From: an uncultured Bacteroidales bacterium
GTDB taxonomy: Bacteria > Bacteroidota > Bacteroidia > Bacteroidales > F082
Length of the DNA stretch: 64,000 bases
Reading direction: 5' to 3'
NCBI GenBank assembly: GCA_946405575.1
Contig: CAMJHP010000009.1
Location: forward strand, 1-64,000
The notes below the pieces were generated by a model. It was not told the DNA's origin. It ran no database searches and saw only the letters and a program-made list of their open reading frames with translations. Of this stretch, positions 8,937 to 19,103 are shown piece after piece (position 1 is the stretch's first letter; every line of letters begins with the position of its first letter). Made by a program: the position numbers and the translations under genes.

Positions 8937-10037
8937 TTAGAAAATAATTCTTGCGCCGACAGAGTGTGTGCCACCGAAGGTGTAGGTGTCTCTGTAGGAA
9001 TAATCCACAGCCAACTTCATGGCATCTTCCTTCTTCGACAGCGGCACCTGGATGGAGACACCAGCACTCAAGCCTCTGTTGATGTTCATACAGCCATCAT
9101 CGTAAAGGATGCCTTCCTTGAAACCTTCCTTCGACCAGATACCCTTTTCCCAGGTATAGCCAGCACGAATCATAAACATTTCTTTCCATGCATATTCCAA
9201 TCCACCAGTCAGTTGGTCGTTGGTAAATGAGTTGGAGCAGAAGTCACCCGCAATGGTGAGTCTGTTGGTTTCAGCAAACAGGAAGTCATAAGCGGCTGCA
9301 ATGCTCAACTGAGTGGGCAATTCGAAGTCGTCCACACGTTGCACCATAGTGAACTGTTGGTTGCTTGTGTTGTCCATAAACACTCTCAGCGAGAGACCGT
9401 CACCAGAGAACTTCATAGTGGGTCCAATGTTCTTCAGCGTAATGCCAAAATGGACATTGTCGAATGGACCGGTGACATACTGGATGCCAGCATCCAAAGC
9501 CACACCGACACCACCCATATCCTTAATGGACTCGCTGATGATCTTCAAATTGAAGCCACCGCTGATGCTGTTGGAGAAAGACTTGGCAAACGAGAGGTTG
9601 ATGTTCATCAAATTAGGCTTGATAGTACCCAGCGAACCTGGATCAGGATTCTGAACGGTAGTAACAGGAATCTCACCAATGCTGAACGACATAAAGGAGA
9701 GACCCAACACGCTCGATTCACCCACGCGAGCCAAAAAGCCGAACGAGGAAATACGAGTGTCATTGCCTATGCCTACCAGCCAGCTGGTGTGGCTAAAGTT
9801 AATATCCAGGGTCCGACATGAACTGATGCCAGCCACGTTGCCATAGATGGCTTCAACGCCATGAACGAACGACATGCCTGCATTACCCCAGCCCGACGAA
9901 GCGGCCCAAGGGTTAATCAACAACTCGGAAGCGCCTGCTTGGCCTGAACGGTCTTTATTTCCTGCAAATGCTTGAGGAGCACTTAATCCCATAAGGACTA
10001 CGAAGCTCAAGACGATATATCTAAATGATTTCTTCAT
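8937..10037 (-). CDS. PorV/PorQ-family outer-membrane barrel protein
   Basis: The 366-residue protein has a signal peptide (MKKSFRYIVLSFVVLMGLSA, cut near PQAFAG). The mature start (GQAGASELLINPWAASSGWG ... EAIYGNVAGISS) is typical of the PorV/PorQ family, FadL-like barrels. In T9SS organisms some members (PorV) shuttle cargo from the translocon to the attachment complex; others have undefined roles. I cannot tell from sequence whether this is PorV itself or a paralogue. It ends in a phenylalanine-terminated strand (GGTHSVGARIIF), as outer-membrane barrels do. It is the third gene of a run: TonB receptor, 1540-residue secreted protein, this barrel, with gaps of 37 and 35 bp. An intrinsic terminator follows. 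Confidence 0.85.
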   Translation of the reverse strand: MKKSFRYIVLSFVVLMGLSAPQAFAGNKDRSGQAGASELLINPWAASSGWGNAGMSFVHGVEAIYGNVAGISSCRTLDINFSHTSWLVGIGNDTRISSFGFLARVGESSVLGLSFMSFSIGEIPVTTVQNPDPGSLGTIKPNLMNINLSFAKSFSNSISGGFNLKIISESIKDMGGVGVALDAGIQYVTGPFDNVHFGITLKNIGPTMKFSGDGLSLRVFMDNTSNQQFTMVQRVDDFELPTQLSIAAAYDFLFAETNRLTIAGDFCSNSFTNDQLTGGLEYAWKEMFMIRAGYTWEKGIWSKEGFKEGILYDDGCMNINRGLSAGVSIQVPLSKKEDAMKLAVDYSYRDTYTFGGTHSVGARIIF

Positions 10038-10072
10038 GATGATAAATTATTTACGGTTAGCAATTACATTGT

Positions 10073-13000
10073 TTAGAATGTGTTCAGGTCAACTTCACGC
10101 ATGGCACCAAAGAACTTGATGGTACGCTCGCTGCCGCTGGTCAAATCCTTGATATGGATCAAGTAGAAACCGCTGGCCACAGGCGTATTGGCAAAGTTCG
10201 TAAGATCCCATTCAACGCTTGGCTCTTCATTGTCTTTACGGAACTGACGCACTCTTGTGCCGCTCAAAGTGTAGATAGAAACGATACACTTGTTAGGCAG
10301 GTTGGTGATCTTCACTTTGTTGGTAAGTGCATTGCCTTCATATGCATTGTAAGCATAATAAGGATTGGGCACCACAGTGACAAGGTCAAGGTCGCTCTCT
10401 GTCTTCTGAGGATCATTCAAAATCGGATCCCAACCTTCGATGCTGAAGGTGTATTTAGGATTGAAATTGTTAATCATCAGGTCCTCATTAGGTGTCTGAA
10501 GCGAGTAATAACCGTAACCAGGTGCATAAGGCTTAGCCAAACGGATACGGACGCGACAGTCGTTGCCTTCGGGTAACCATTTCATACCTTCAATACCCAT
10601 AGGCATACCAACCCACATCAACAGCTGGTACAATCTGGTGTTCATCACATTTTGACCATTGCCCATATTTTGGATATAGTTCATTGTGTTGAACAGCAAC
10701 TGACCACCGTCGTAAGCGAAGTTCTTCACATGTTTCCATTTCGAAGATCCTGACATCTGGATAGAGTCGGCACGCCAGATATAAACGAAGTGCTTGCCAC
10801 CAAAGACAGGTTCGGCATCTGCGCCACGATAAATGGCCGGATCATCAATTTGCATAATACCTGATGGATCCTCAACAGTAATCTTTTGCAACTTGGCAGG
10901 GTTGAAAATCAAGTCACGACCGTTCATATCTTCGAGATAGGAGTCTTCGCCGAAGGCCACATTCAGACGCATACCTGTTTCAACATCGATGACATAGCCA
11001 GGGAACCAGCCCATACCCTGAGGAGCGATGAAGTTGGCATCATCAGGATTGTTTGAAGCATAGACCGTACCTTCTGCATTCGGGTTGGCAGGATTATTGT
11101 CAACCACAAGTTCATTACCCTTACAATTCCAGTTGTAGCCATAAGGCTTACCGTCCTTGTCGACGGAGGGATGGCGACGCAGGAAGAAGCGCTCGGCACC
11201 ACCCTCAGCGAGGTTCTTATCCAAGCACATCTCGATGACGGGGCAACGGGTCCACTTGCTCTTATCTGCAGTAAACACAATGTCAACACTTGCTGTCCTG
11301 TAGAATGAAGTGTCCATACGGGAACCAGCACTGAACAAAGGACCAGGGTTAAAGTTGGAACCCAACTTGGAAGGTGAGGCAAGGTTGATAGGAGTCCACG
11401 TACGATTGGCGATCTTTTCGAAGTTTTCCGACGGGTCCCAAGGCAAATTATTGAGACTACTAGAAGTAGCAGCACTGCAAGAATAGTCGTTGTCAGCATT
11501 GTTGTCAATAGAAGCATAGTTACCTGAACGAATCCAGTTCAATGATAAGCTCGGCGGGTCATCACTGTCGCGAATACCATCCAACCAAACTGAGTCGGGT
11601 TTCTGGAACTCAATTGAAGAGGTAATCACACCATTGTTAGGGGCAACAACATCGAAGTAATCATGCCATGGGTTGCCTCCATTACCATCGTCATGATAGT
11701 ACTGACCGACTTTAATACGACCGATGTCGTAAGTCTGCTTAATGGTAATGGAAATACCACGATCGATGAACATCTGCTCATTGTCATATACAGTGGTGGT
11801 ATCACCCATTGCGGGATTGATGCCCAACGTGTCGACGGGTTCGTCCAAGTCCAACAGATACCAGTGGTTCACCAAACGATAGGCTGAGTCACCTTGGATT
11901 TCCGGATTATTGGTGATATTGTATGCATATTGCTTAAACATATCACCAAAGTAAAGTTCATAACGATGAGACTTCACATTAAGCGGGTCGATAATCTTGA
12001 CATCGATGGGACCGTAACCAGGCTCATAAGTGGGATGGTAGGAAATCGGGTAGTCGTTATGACCAAAGTAAACAGGAGCATCTATGTCAGGATTGTGATC
12101 ATAGATGATAGTATCACCATCTTCGTTAACGAGCCAACTATCAGCAATTCTCTTACTCAGGATCTCATCAATGGTACTTTGTGAAAGTTCAAGCTCATTG
12201 CCTCCATTACCCACACCGACGATACGAGTGATGGCCGGGCTGTCGCCATAAGCGGATTGAAGCACAGTGCCATTGATAGTCTTATGAGGCACGGCAGCAT
12301 AAGGACGGATGTTATTTCTACCTTCAAGATAAGGCTTCTTCTGACCGAGAATGCCAAGTGCATCATCCTGATTGTAAGGCAAGAAGTTATTGTAGGCATA
12401 AGCCACTGCCATATAGTAATAAGTGGTGTGATTGACCAGGTTCGGGTTGTCACCCTGAGCGAACTGGTCTTGAGTTACCACGAAGCTGTGAGTGATGCCA
12501 GCATCGGCACCAACCACCTTCTGTCTAGGCACATTGGCTTTGAGCGACTCGTCATACTCATAGTTGATAAGGGTAGCCACATTGTTGTGAACGTCGCACT
12601 GGAACACCAAACGAGCCTTGTCGGTGTTGCTAAGTTCGTCAGGACCAACTTCGGCATTGGCCAATTGATATACCTTGTAACCCTCGAAACGATAATTAAC
12701 GTCATAAATGGTTTCGATCTTATTCTCATGTTCAGTAACACTATAGACCGTGTCGCCATCAATGGTGATAATCATAGTAGAATCCTTGATGATTTCAGTA
12801 TCAACTCTTCCAGTCGGAATCTCAGGATCGGTTTCAATATAGCCTTCCTTGTAGTTGTTGGAAAGAGGAGAGTTCGACAGATAGATGATGAGCTGTTGGT
12901 CGAGCTCACGGATGGTCAAATCAGGAGCGTTAGGACCGTCAATAACCTTGAAGCAGTTATCGAACAAGGCCTGGCATTTGTCGTCAACCACGCGCAGCAG

Positions 13001-14695
13001 TTCAACAGAAGCCCAGGCACCGCCTGAAGTGGCACGAGCCCACGGCACACCGAATGTGATGTAATTAACAGCACCAGGTTCCAGTGTGAAGGGACCAGCA
13101 GACTGCATAAAACGACGGTCGCTAGGAGCATTTTGGCACTGCTCTTCTGACCAATATTTATCACCGGTGTTATAACCACCATTGGGAGGAGTGCCTTGGG
13201 TACCCCAGTTCCACGGGTCGGTATCGCCAGGGAACATAAAGTCGCATTCAGGACCGACAACATCGCTGCCAGTGTAGGCGTTGCCGCCATAACGCATCTT
13301 GGCACCGTTCTTCCAAATACCACGCAGGTAGTTGTAGTATTGAGGAGCCGTTGATGGGTCACCATTATCGGCAGAGCTATTATTGTGATACACGAAGCGG
13401 CGCATACCGAAACGTTCGTCGTCGACAATGCCGTTACCGAAATTCACACCGTTGATGCTCTCGTCAACCATCTGGTCGCCATACACTGTATCAAAAGTGA
13501 AAACGGAGTCGTTACTGACAGGATCAAGATGGTCAAAAATCTTAATGATAGTGGTTTGATATTTCGGGTTGTCGATTCCATCAGGGTCCATATAGGGGCC
13601 TTGGAAGAAGTCGATACCGATCGCTGGAGGCTGTGAACCATAAGCTTCGGGTTCACCGCTACCATCAATAGCGGATCCATTATAACCATAACCCAAACCA
13701 CGTGCAACGTCGCAGCCTACATAGTCGTCCCAGCCGTAGCCGAGGTCAACATCGGTCCAAGGTGAAAAGTAAGTACCCGTCAAGGTATAGGTTGAACGGT
13801 TAATGATTTCGTAGCTGTAGAAGGTCATGTTATTGATTTCGTCGTTGGTGGCGAAAGCAAAAGCTTGGGCACGCACCTCAATACCGATGGCTTGACCACC
13901 AGATTCAGTATGAGCAGCACCTTTATCGTTGAATATCCACCACAAGGTTTGGTCACCTTTAAGCACTTGGTCCGCAAGGATGGAGCCGTGCATAGTGCCA
14001 TGAATTTCCTCTTCCATAGTCGGAACCTTGGTATGGCAGAGTTCATTTTTCATGTCGTAGTAAGGATAGTCACCTTGTTTAGGGTCATACAAACCATCGC
14101 CATTGGCATCGAAGAAGGGAGCCAAATAGAAGGCAATGCCTTCCGGGTCGTCGTCGGCACGCGTAGCAGGCCAGTTGGCAATGATGGAAGGGATGTTGTC
14201 AGTTTTACCAGCTTCGTAGTCAAGGAGGAATTCGTCAACTTCGGCACGGGTAATCTTGAAAATTTTGTCCCACTTGGCGCAGGTCTCAGGTGTAATGGAG
14301 GCCTTGCCATCAACGGTCAAAGGACCAGTGTAGTAGTCGTTACCGACTTGACGGAAACGCAAGGCGGCGCACTTCAACTGATTGTTGACGTCGACACCAG
14401 CAATCCACAGAGAACCGGCAAACAGAGAGGTAGCGGAACCGTTGGCGGGGATATAATACTTAGAACCAGTACCAGCAGGAAGGTCCCACCACATGTCACC
14501 ACCAGAGTTGATACGCGTTTTAACATTGTTGATGTCAAGCCAGTCATATGATGACGAAGGCGTACATCCGGCTGCGGTCTGAGCGCGCTGGCCTTTGCTG
14601 CCATCTTGCCCATACTTGTACATCTCAGCCTTTCCGGGAATCACAGCGCCCACGATAAGCAGCGCTGCGAACAAAAATCGAAATATATTCTTCAT
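10073..14695 (-). CDS. Large secreted protein with C-terminal sorting-like domain
   Basis: A 1540-residue protein with a signal peptide (FRFLFAALLIVGAVIPGKAE) and no recognised enzymatic motif. The first ~560 residues contain the module seen again at 57702-59228: AGSLWIAGVDVNNQLKCAALR, DANGDGLYDPKQGDYPYYD, WTDVDLGYGWDDYVGCDVARG, FVYHNNSSADNGDPSTAPQ and VVGPECDFMFPGDTDP. The Asp/Gly-rich stretches look like calcium-binding loops. The rest is beta-rich. The C-terminus has VVPNPYYAYNAYEGN, VSIYTLSGTRVRQF and ASGFYLIHIKD, a sorting- or FlgD-like fold, but unlike a standard type A domain it continues for another ~20 residues to REVDLNTF. It lies between a TonB receptor and a PorV/PorQ-family barrel, so it probably forms a surface complex with them. 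That role is inference. Confidence 0.85.
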   Translation of the reverse strand: MKNIFRFLFAALLIVGAVIPGKAEMYKYGQDGSKGQRAQTAAGCTPSSSYDWLDINNVKTRINSGGDMWWDLPAGTGSKYYIPANGSATSLFAGSLWIAGVDVNNQLKCAALRFRQVGNDYYTGPLTVDGKASITPETCAKWDKIFKITRAEVDEFLLDYEAGKTDNIPSIIANWPATRADDDPEGIAFYLAPFFDANGDGLYDPKQGDYPYYDMKNELCHTKVPTMEEEIHGTMHGSILADQVLKGDQTLWWIFNDKGAAHTESGGQAIGIEVRAQAFAFATNDEINNMTFYSYEIINRSTYTLTGTYFSPWTDVDLGYGWDDYVGCDVARGLGYGYNGSAIDGSGEPEAYGSQPPAIGIDFFQGPYMDPDGIDNPKYQTTIIKIFDHLDPVSNDSVFTFDTVYGDQMVDESINGVNFGNGIVDDERFGMRRFVYHNNSSADNGDPSTAPQYYNYLRGIWKNGAKMRYGGNAYTGSDVVGPECDFMFPGDTDPWNWGTQGTPPNGGYNTGDKYWSEEQCQNAPSDRRFMQSAGPFTLEPGAVNYITFGVPWARATSGGAWASVELLRVVDDKCQALFDNCFKVIDGPNAPDLTIRELDQQLIIYLSNSPLSNNYKEGYIETDPEIPTGRVDTEIIKDSTMIITIDGDTVYSVTEHENKIETIYDVNYRFEGYKVYQLANAEVGPDELSNTDKARLVFQCDVHNNVATLINYEYDESLKANVPRQKVVGADAGITHSFVVTQDQFAQGDNPNLVNHTTYYYMAVAYAYNNFLPYNQDDALGILGQKKPYLEGRNNIRPYAAVPHKTINGTVLQSAYGDSPAITRIVGVGNGGNELELSQSTIDEILSKRIADSWLVNEDGDTIIYDHNPDIDAPVYFGHNDYPISYHPTYEPGYGPIDVKIIDPLNVKSHRYELYFGDMFKQYAYNITNNPEIQGDSAYRLVNHWYLLDLDEPVDTLGINPAMGDTTTVYDNEQMFIDRGISITIKQTYDIGRIKVGQYYHDDGNGGNPWHDYFDVVAPNNGVITSSIEFQKPDSVWLDGIRDSDDPPSLSLNWIRSGNYASIDNNADNDYSCSAATSSSLNNLPWDPSENFEKIANRTWTPINLASPSKLGSNFNPGPLFSAGSRMDTSFYRTASVDIVFTADKSKWTRCPVIEMCLDKNLAEGGAERFFLRRHPSVDKDGKPYGYNWNCKGNELVVDNNPANPNAEGTVYASNNPDDANFIAPQGMGWFPGYVIDVETGMRLNVAFGEDSYLEDMNGRDLIFNPAKLQKITVEDPSGIMQIDDPAIYRGADAEPVFGGKHFVYIWRADSIQMSGSSKWKHVKNFAYDGGQLLFNTMNYIQNMGNGQNVMNTRLYQLLMWVGMPMGIEGMKWLPEGNDCRVRIRLAKPYAPGYGYYSLQTPNEDLMINNFNPKYTFSIEGWDPILNDPQKTESDLDLVTVVPNPYYAYNAYEGNALTNKVKITNLPNKCIVSIYTLSGTRVRQFRKDNEEPSVEWDLTNFANTPVASGFYLIHIKDLTSGSERTIKFFGAMREVDLNTF

Positions 14696-14732
14696 AATAC
14701 TTGTAATTTTTCGTTATGAATTTCCTTTCATC

Positions 14733-17700
14733 TTAGAAGTTAAAGCTCATACCGAGTCTGATGTGACGAGGCATCGAGTAGTTGTAACCGCTATTGACAA
14801 TTAGTGAGTACATTTGAATGAATGCCTGAGGATCAACCATACTGTTGATTTCACGTTGCCATTCGGGAGCCGAGAGGTAACCGTCATCGTTGGCATTACC
14901 AGTTGCGGAATACACTCTAGTGATGTTCTGCGAGTTGAGCAGGTTCAGGACTTGCAGGTAAACATTAATGGCAGCTTCACGGCCCTTCGAACCTTCTTTC
15001 TTTCCTCCCATCATAAAGGTGAAGTCCTTGTCAACACGGAGGTCGAAACGGAACGAAGCAGGAATTCTGGAACCATTGTAAGTACCTTGGAGCAGGTTGT
15101 TGCCACCAGAAATCGGGGAAGAAACCGTACGTGAAGCAGTGTAAGGCGTACCCGAACCACCATTGACTTGCAGAGAGAAGCCAGTGTTCGAAAGCAGTTG
15201 GATGGCTGAACCGTCCTTGCGGTGGATGACGGGGCCGTCATAGGCCTTACCATCAGAATAACGATAGTCGAGGGTCAGATTGAAGCTGTGACGACGGTCG
15301 GCATTGGTCGGGAAAGTAGACCTCAAGTTAGGCACACCAGCGGAAATCAAAGCGGCAGCCGTAGAAGTTGAAGAACCGGTCATGTCGGCATACTGCAAAG
15401 TATAGCTGGCACGGATACGGGCGTTCTTCGTACGACGCATATCGTAGCTAGCTGTCAAACCCTTGACAGTACCAAAGTCGAGGTTACTGTAGGAATTGTA
15501 TGATTTAGGATAAGCACCATTGAAACGGTACATCTGAATCATATTACGTAACTCGTGATAGTAACCCGAAATGGTCAATGAAGAAGTATTGGTCACCTTC
15601 TGAGTGAAACCAAGTTCATACTCAATGGTCTGGGCAGGCTTCAAGTCAGGATTGGCTACGGTTCTCGAGTTTTCATTAAAGCGATAGTAGTACAGCGGGC
15701 TGCAGTAGAAAGCACTCGAAGGACGCTGTGTCAACACATCATAATGTGCGAAGAACAAGGCTTCATCGGAAATCGGGAAGGAGAAGGAGATACGCGGCAT
15801 AACGCTCCAAGCTGGATCATAATCCTTAAATGACTTGTCGTTGACCGTCTGCTGGTTGGCATCCTTCAACCAAGGAGCTGCACCTTCACCCATACCGATG
15901 GAAGTCGGGTCGTTGATTTCGGCACCAACTTCATTATACCAAGTGTTGCCCTTACGATAACCTACGATGGAGGTCTTTTCTGAAAGCTTGTTGACATAAG
16001 GAACAAAGTCGTCACCGATATTGGAAGGAATGACATATGAAGAGTTGTCATCCAGTGTGAGGCCGAGACTCTTCAGGTCGCCAACAGTATAGAAATCGTA
16101 CAAAACGTACGGGTCTTTCAAAACACTTTGGTTGGCATCAAAACGGTCGACACGGACACCAATGTTGAAAATCAGGTCCTTGAATGCGAACTTGTCTTGG
16201 ATATAACCAGCCATATAAATGGGCTGCTGAGCACCAATCGGGCGGGTCAAGACATTGTCGCTATCGGTAGCGTTGAAGAAGTCGGTCAATGAAGGACGTT
16301 CTGTCCAACCATACTTCCTATTGCCATCGTAAGTATAACCGTAATAGTAAACCGACAGCTGAGCATCGCGGGTCAATTCATCGGCACCAAACATACTCAT
16401 ATCGAGACCACCATTCACAGTTGCGGTCTGCAGTTTACCATTAACATCATAATATTTGATTGTATTATTGTCGAAATCATAGGTGTCGATGAGGATCCAT
16501 TCCGTTCCGTTAACCGGCAGACCCATTGCCTGACGCAAGCGGGCATCGACAGTGAATTGGGTGCTGGCATCGTACAATCTGTTGTACATAACGGTGTCGA
16601 CAAAACCATCATAACTGATGGCGTATGGATGATCGACATCAAGTTCCCTGATATGGAAGTTGACCATATCACGCATAAGCGTCCAAGGGTTCTTGTTGAA
16701 ATCAACGATATCATATTGCATAGCAGCCCTGTTCTGCTGCTCGTATTGGAAGCCCAACTTGATTTCGTGTGAATTGTCGCCTCTGCCAAGGGTCATAGAA
16801 CCATTGACATTGACAGCAATCTGGTCACTAGCCGTCTTGGTATAACCTTCCTGCACCGTACCGGGCACAGCATACAACTGATACACTGGAGCCGGAGACA
16901 TTCCGTTGACCAAACCATTGTTCAGGATAATGTTGGTGATGTTGTTGAAGAAACCAGCAGCACCATAAGGCTCATACAAATCGTAGTAGTTGTTGACGTA
17001 GGTGGCCAGCAAGGGGTTGAATTTGCCATCTTCGAACTCAACATATGTATCGTAGTAGTTATCCAACACCCAAGTGTTGCTGATTGACTTGTATTGGCCG
17101 TCAGGCATACGCACTGAGTCAATGGCAATCTCAGAGAAGCGGAAGTTAGGCTCACGGGTGGTGGTAAACTTACCAATGTGACCATAGCCGAAGATATTGT
17201 CCCACAGGTCGGGGTCGCCCGACTCAGAGTGGGTATGGGTGTAGTCAGCCTGGATGCTGTAGTACACGTTGGAAATCAAAGAGGTGCTATTTGGGTCAGC
17301 AGGAAAACGCTGGCTGAAGCGCACGTAGCCACGATAGGTGCCCGATTTCGACATATAGTTCTTGTCAGTGTTGAAGAAATGCTGACCACTGCCATCGTCG
17401 TAATGGCCACCACCTCTGTACAACGAACCACCAATAGTAAGGTTACTGTTCTTACCAGTGCTCACGTCAATCTTACCTGTGACGTTGATGCTTTGGTTAG
17501 CTGTGTTGTTGAGGAAACGGGTATGGAACAAGTTGTCGTCCTTACGGGTAAAGGCAGCCGTTTGATAGGTGCTAGTGCCGAGACCTGAAAGAGTCAGAGG
17601 CTGTGTCTTGATCTTTTCCATCCACTCATCATTGGCACGATAGTAACCCACAGCCGACTGGCTACCGTATTTTTCACGGTTGATATCGAAGGCCAGGAAG

Positions 17701-18512
17701 AAACCGAGGAGAGCTTTTTCCTCTTCACCTTCCTTATGAACCTTGACAAGTGGTCCTTGCAGGCTACCACCGAGACGACCATGACCATAGCCCTCCACCG
17801 AATACTCGGCTTCGAGACCGCCACCCCAAGTACGGCTGGGGCCCTTGGTGGTCATATTGATGATACCACCCATAGCATCACCATACATAGCGGGCGTACC
17901 ACCCAAGATAACGTCGACTTGGTCAATAGCACCTTGCGGGACGCTACCGTTACCAATGACCTTCACACCGTCGATGTAATAAACAGCTCCTTCACGAGAA
18001 CCACGGATGGAGCCGACTTCACCGTCTTGCGAGAACACGCCACCGACGCTGGAGGCAACGCCCTCTGCCGAACGGACCGGCAGTTTGGAGATTTCTTCGG
18101 CAGTAATGGTGGCACCCGATTGGGTGTTATCCGCCGAAATCAGAGGAATTTCGTAATCGATAACCACCACTTCGTCAATCTTGATTGCGCCGCTGGTCAT
18201 CTTAATGGGGTAGAAGGTGATCTTGTTGGCCGGAATGACAATGTTTCTCACTGCAAAAGCATTGTAGCCAATACAACTCGCCTTGAGGTCGTAAGTTCCC
18301 GGAGGAATCGGGTTGATGTCGTAGTTACCGTCAAAGTCTGAGGAAGCACCTGCCACTTGCGAACCGCCTTTTTCAACAATGACGTTGGCAAATGGTACGC
18401 CTTCTCCTGTTTCATCGGTAATCTTTCCTTTGAGTCTTCCTTGCGATTGAGCTATGGTCATCGTGCAGGTGGCCAGTACTACAGCAAGGGTCATTAGTAA
18501 ATTTTTAAACAT
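14733..18512 (-). CDS. Large TonB-dependent receptor
   Basis: The 1259-residue outer-membrane receptor has a signal peptide (MFKNLLMTLAVVLATCTMTI AQ). A carboxypeptidase-regulatory-like domain at about 27-105 contains LKGKITDETGEGVPFANVIV and IPPGTYDLKASCIGY. A TonB plug domain at about 125-220 contains ISKLPVRSAEGVASSVGGVF, GSIRGSREGAVYYIDGVKV and PAMYGDAMGGIINM. The large barrel ends in RHIRLGMSFNF with the terminal phenylalanine needed for BAM assembly. It is bigger than a typical SusC and has no SusD neighbour. Instead the next genes are a 1540-residue secreted protein and a PorV/PorQ-family barrel. A good promoter lies at 18602-18572. The ligand is unknown. Confidence 0.93.
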   Translation of the reverse strand: MFKNLLMTLAVVLATCTMTIAQSQGRLKGKITDETGEGVPFANVIVEKGGSQVAGASSDFDGNYDINPIPPGTYDLKASCIGYNAFAVRNIVIPANKITFYPIKMTSGAIKIDEVVVIDYEIPLISADNTQSGATITAEEISKLPVRSAEGVASSVGGVFSQDGEVGSIRGSREGAVYYIDGVKVIGNGSVPQGAIDQVDVILGGTPAMYGDAMGGIINMTTKGPSRTWGGGLEAEYSVEGYGHGRLGGSLQGPLVKVHKEGEEEKALLGFFLAFDINREKYGSQSAVGYYRANDEWMEKIKTQPLTLSGLGTSTYQTAAFTRKDDNLFHTRFLNNTANQSINVTGKIDVSTGKNSNLTIGGSLYRGGGHYDDGSGQHFFNTDKNYMSKSGTYRGYVRFSQRFPADPNSTSLISNVYYSIQADYTHTHSESGDPDLWDNIFGYGHIGKFTTTREPNFRFSEIAIDSVRMPDGQYKSISNTWVLDNYYDTYVEFEDGKFNPLLATYVNNYYDLYEPYGAAGFFNNITNIILNNGLVNGMSPAPVYQLYAVPGTVQEGYTKTASDQIAVNVNGSMTLGRGDNSHEIKLGFQYEQQNRAAMQYDIVDFNKNPWTLMRDMVNFHIRELDVDHPYAISYDGFVDTVMYNRLYDASTQFTVDARLRQAMGLPVNGTEWILIDTYDFDNNTIKYYDVNGKLQTATVNGGLDMSMFGADELTRDAQLSVYYYGYTYDGNRKYGWTERPSLTDFFNATDSDNVLTRPIGAQQPIYMAGYIQDKFAFKDLIFNIGVRVDRFDANQSVLKDPYVLYDFYTVGDLKSLGLTLDDNSSYVIPSNIGDDFVPYVNKLSEKTSIVGYRKGNTWYNEVGAEINDPTSIGMGEGAAPWLKDANQQTVNDKSFKDYDPAWSVMPRISFSFPISDEALFFAHYDVLTQRPSSAFYCSPLYYYRFNENSRTVANPDLKPAQTIEYELGFTQKVTNTSSLTISGYYHELRNMIQMYRFNGAYPKSYNSYSNLDFGTVKGLTASYDMRRTKNARIRASYTLQYADMTGSSTSTAAALISAGVPNLRSTFPTNADRRHSFNLTLDYRYSDGKAYDGPVIHRKDGSAIQLLSNTGFSLQVNGGSGTPYTASRTVSSPISGGNNLLQGTYNGSRIPASFRFDLRVDKDFTFMMGGKKEGSKGREAAINVYLQVLNLLNSQNITRVYSATGNANDDGYLSAPEWQREINSMVDPQAFIQMYSLIVNSGYNYSMPRHIRLGMSFNF

Positions 18513-18527
18513 ACCTTGTAATTTTAT

Positions 18528-18551
18528 GTAATACTACTTTATTTGGTGCAT
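18528..18551. repeat. 24-bp direct repeat, copy 1
   Basis: GTAATACTAC followed by TTTATTTGGTGCAT. A second copy at 19721-19744 is identical at 22 of 24 positions, and the first 13 bases recur at 57581-57593. This copy lies in the 5' leader of the TonB receptor gene, in inverse orientation to that gene. Confidence 0.5.
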
Positions 18552-18571
18552 AATGGTGCATTAAAAGTCGT

Positions 18572-18602
18572 CAAAATTACAACCTTATTTGAAAGTACGC
18601 AA
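18572..18602 (-). promoter_or_regulatory. Promoter of the TonB receptor operon
   Basis: On the minus strand TTG (18602-18600) and TAATTTTG (18579-18572) are 20 bp apart, matching the Bacteroidota -33/-7 pattern (TTTG, TAnnTTTG). This gives a 5' leader of about 55 bases. The remaining upstream region to 18755 is A/T-rich and holds nothing else I can support. Confidence 0.6.
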
Positions 18603-18755
18603 GAAAAATATGCTTTTTTACGCTTTTTTTTCTTCCCATTTCGTCTCCTTTTCATTTATAATTTTGATTTTCAGTAATTTGTAAAAATACACTTCAATAA
18701 GTTTTTTTTCCACTTCAACCGTCATTTTTCAAATAAAATCCCACTTTCTTATGCT

Positions 18756-19022
18756 TTAAGACGAAAAAAACGGATTGCTTCGCTGCCGTCGTCTCAACCG
18801 TTCGGCACGACGTTTGTCTTTTTGAATCATCCGTTTGGTTTTATTTGCCTGTTTCTTGTAGTGTATCGACTTGGCTCGATCATAATTCTTTGCCGATTGC
18901 TTCTCCATTTTCTCCATCTGCCGTTCTGCCTTGCGCATAGCACGCGACTTGGATGAAGCACACGATCCAAGCAAAAGAACAATCACTAACAGACAGGAAA
19001 TCAGTTTCAATTGCTTCTTCAT
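18756..19022 (-). CDS. Small basic lipoprotein
   Basis: An 88-residue protein of unknown function. The signal peptide MKKQLKLISCLLVIVLLLGS is followed by the lipobox cysteine (LLGSC, Cys21), so it should be lipidated. The mature part is very basic and predicted helical (MRKAERQMEKMEKQSAKNYD, then KRMIQKDKRRAERLRRRQRS). It may bind peptidoglycan or nucleic acid or simply be a surface peptide, but nothing shows this. It is transcribed divergently from the lipoprotein gene at 19104, with 81 bp between them. A minus-strand -7 box TATATTTG lies at 19048-19041. Confidence 0.8.
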   Translation of the reverse strand: MKKQLKLISCLLVIVLLLGSCASSKSRAMRKAERQMEKMEKQSAKNYDRAKSIHYKKQANKTKRMIQKDKRRAERLRRRQRSNPFFSS

Positions 19023-19103
19023 AACAAACTATTTAGATGGCAAATATAATATTTTCCCAGAAAAGAGATACGATTTTGAGAAAAAAATCGTTTCTTTGCA
19101 ATT

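Noticed and set aside
12257-13027. 256-codon plus-strand frame inside the 1540-residue gene
   Set aside because: Shadow of the coding frame on the other strand.
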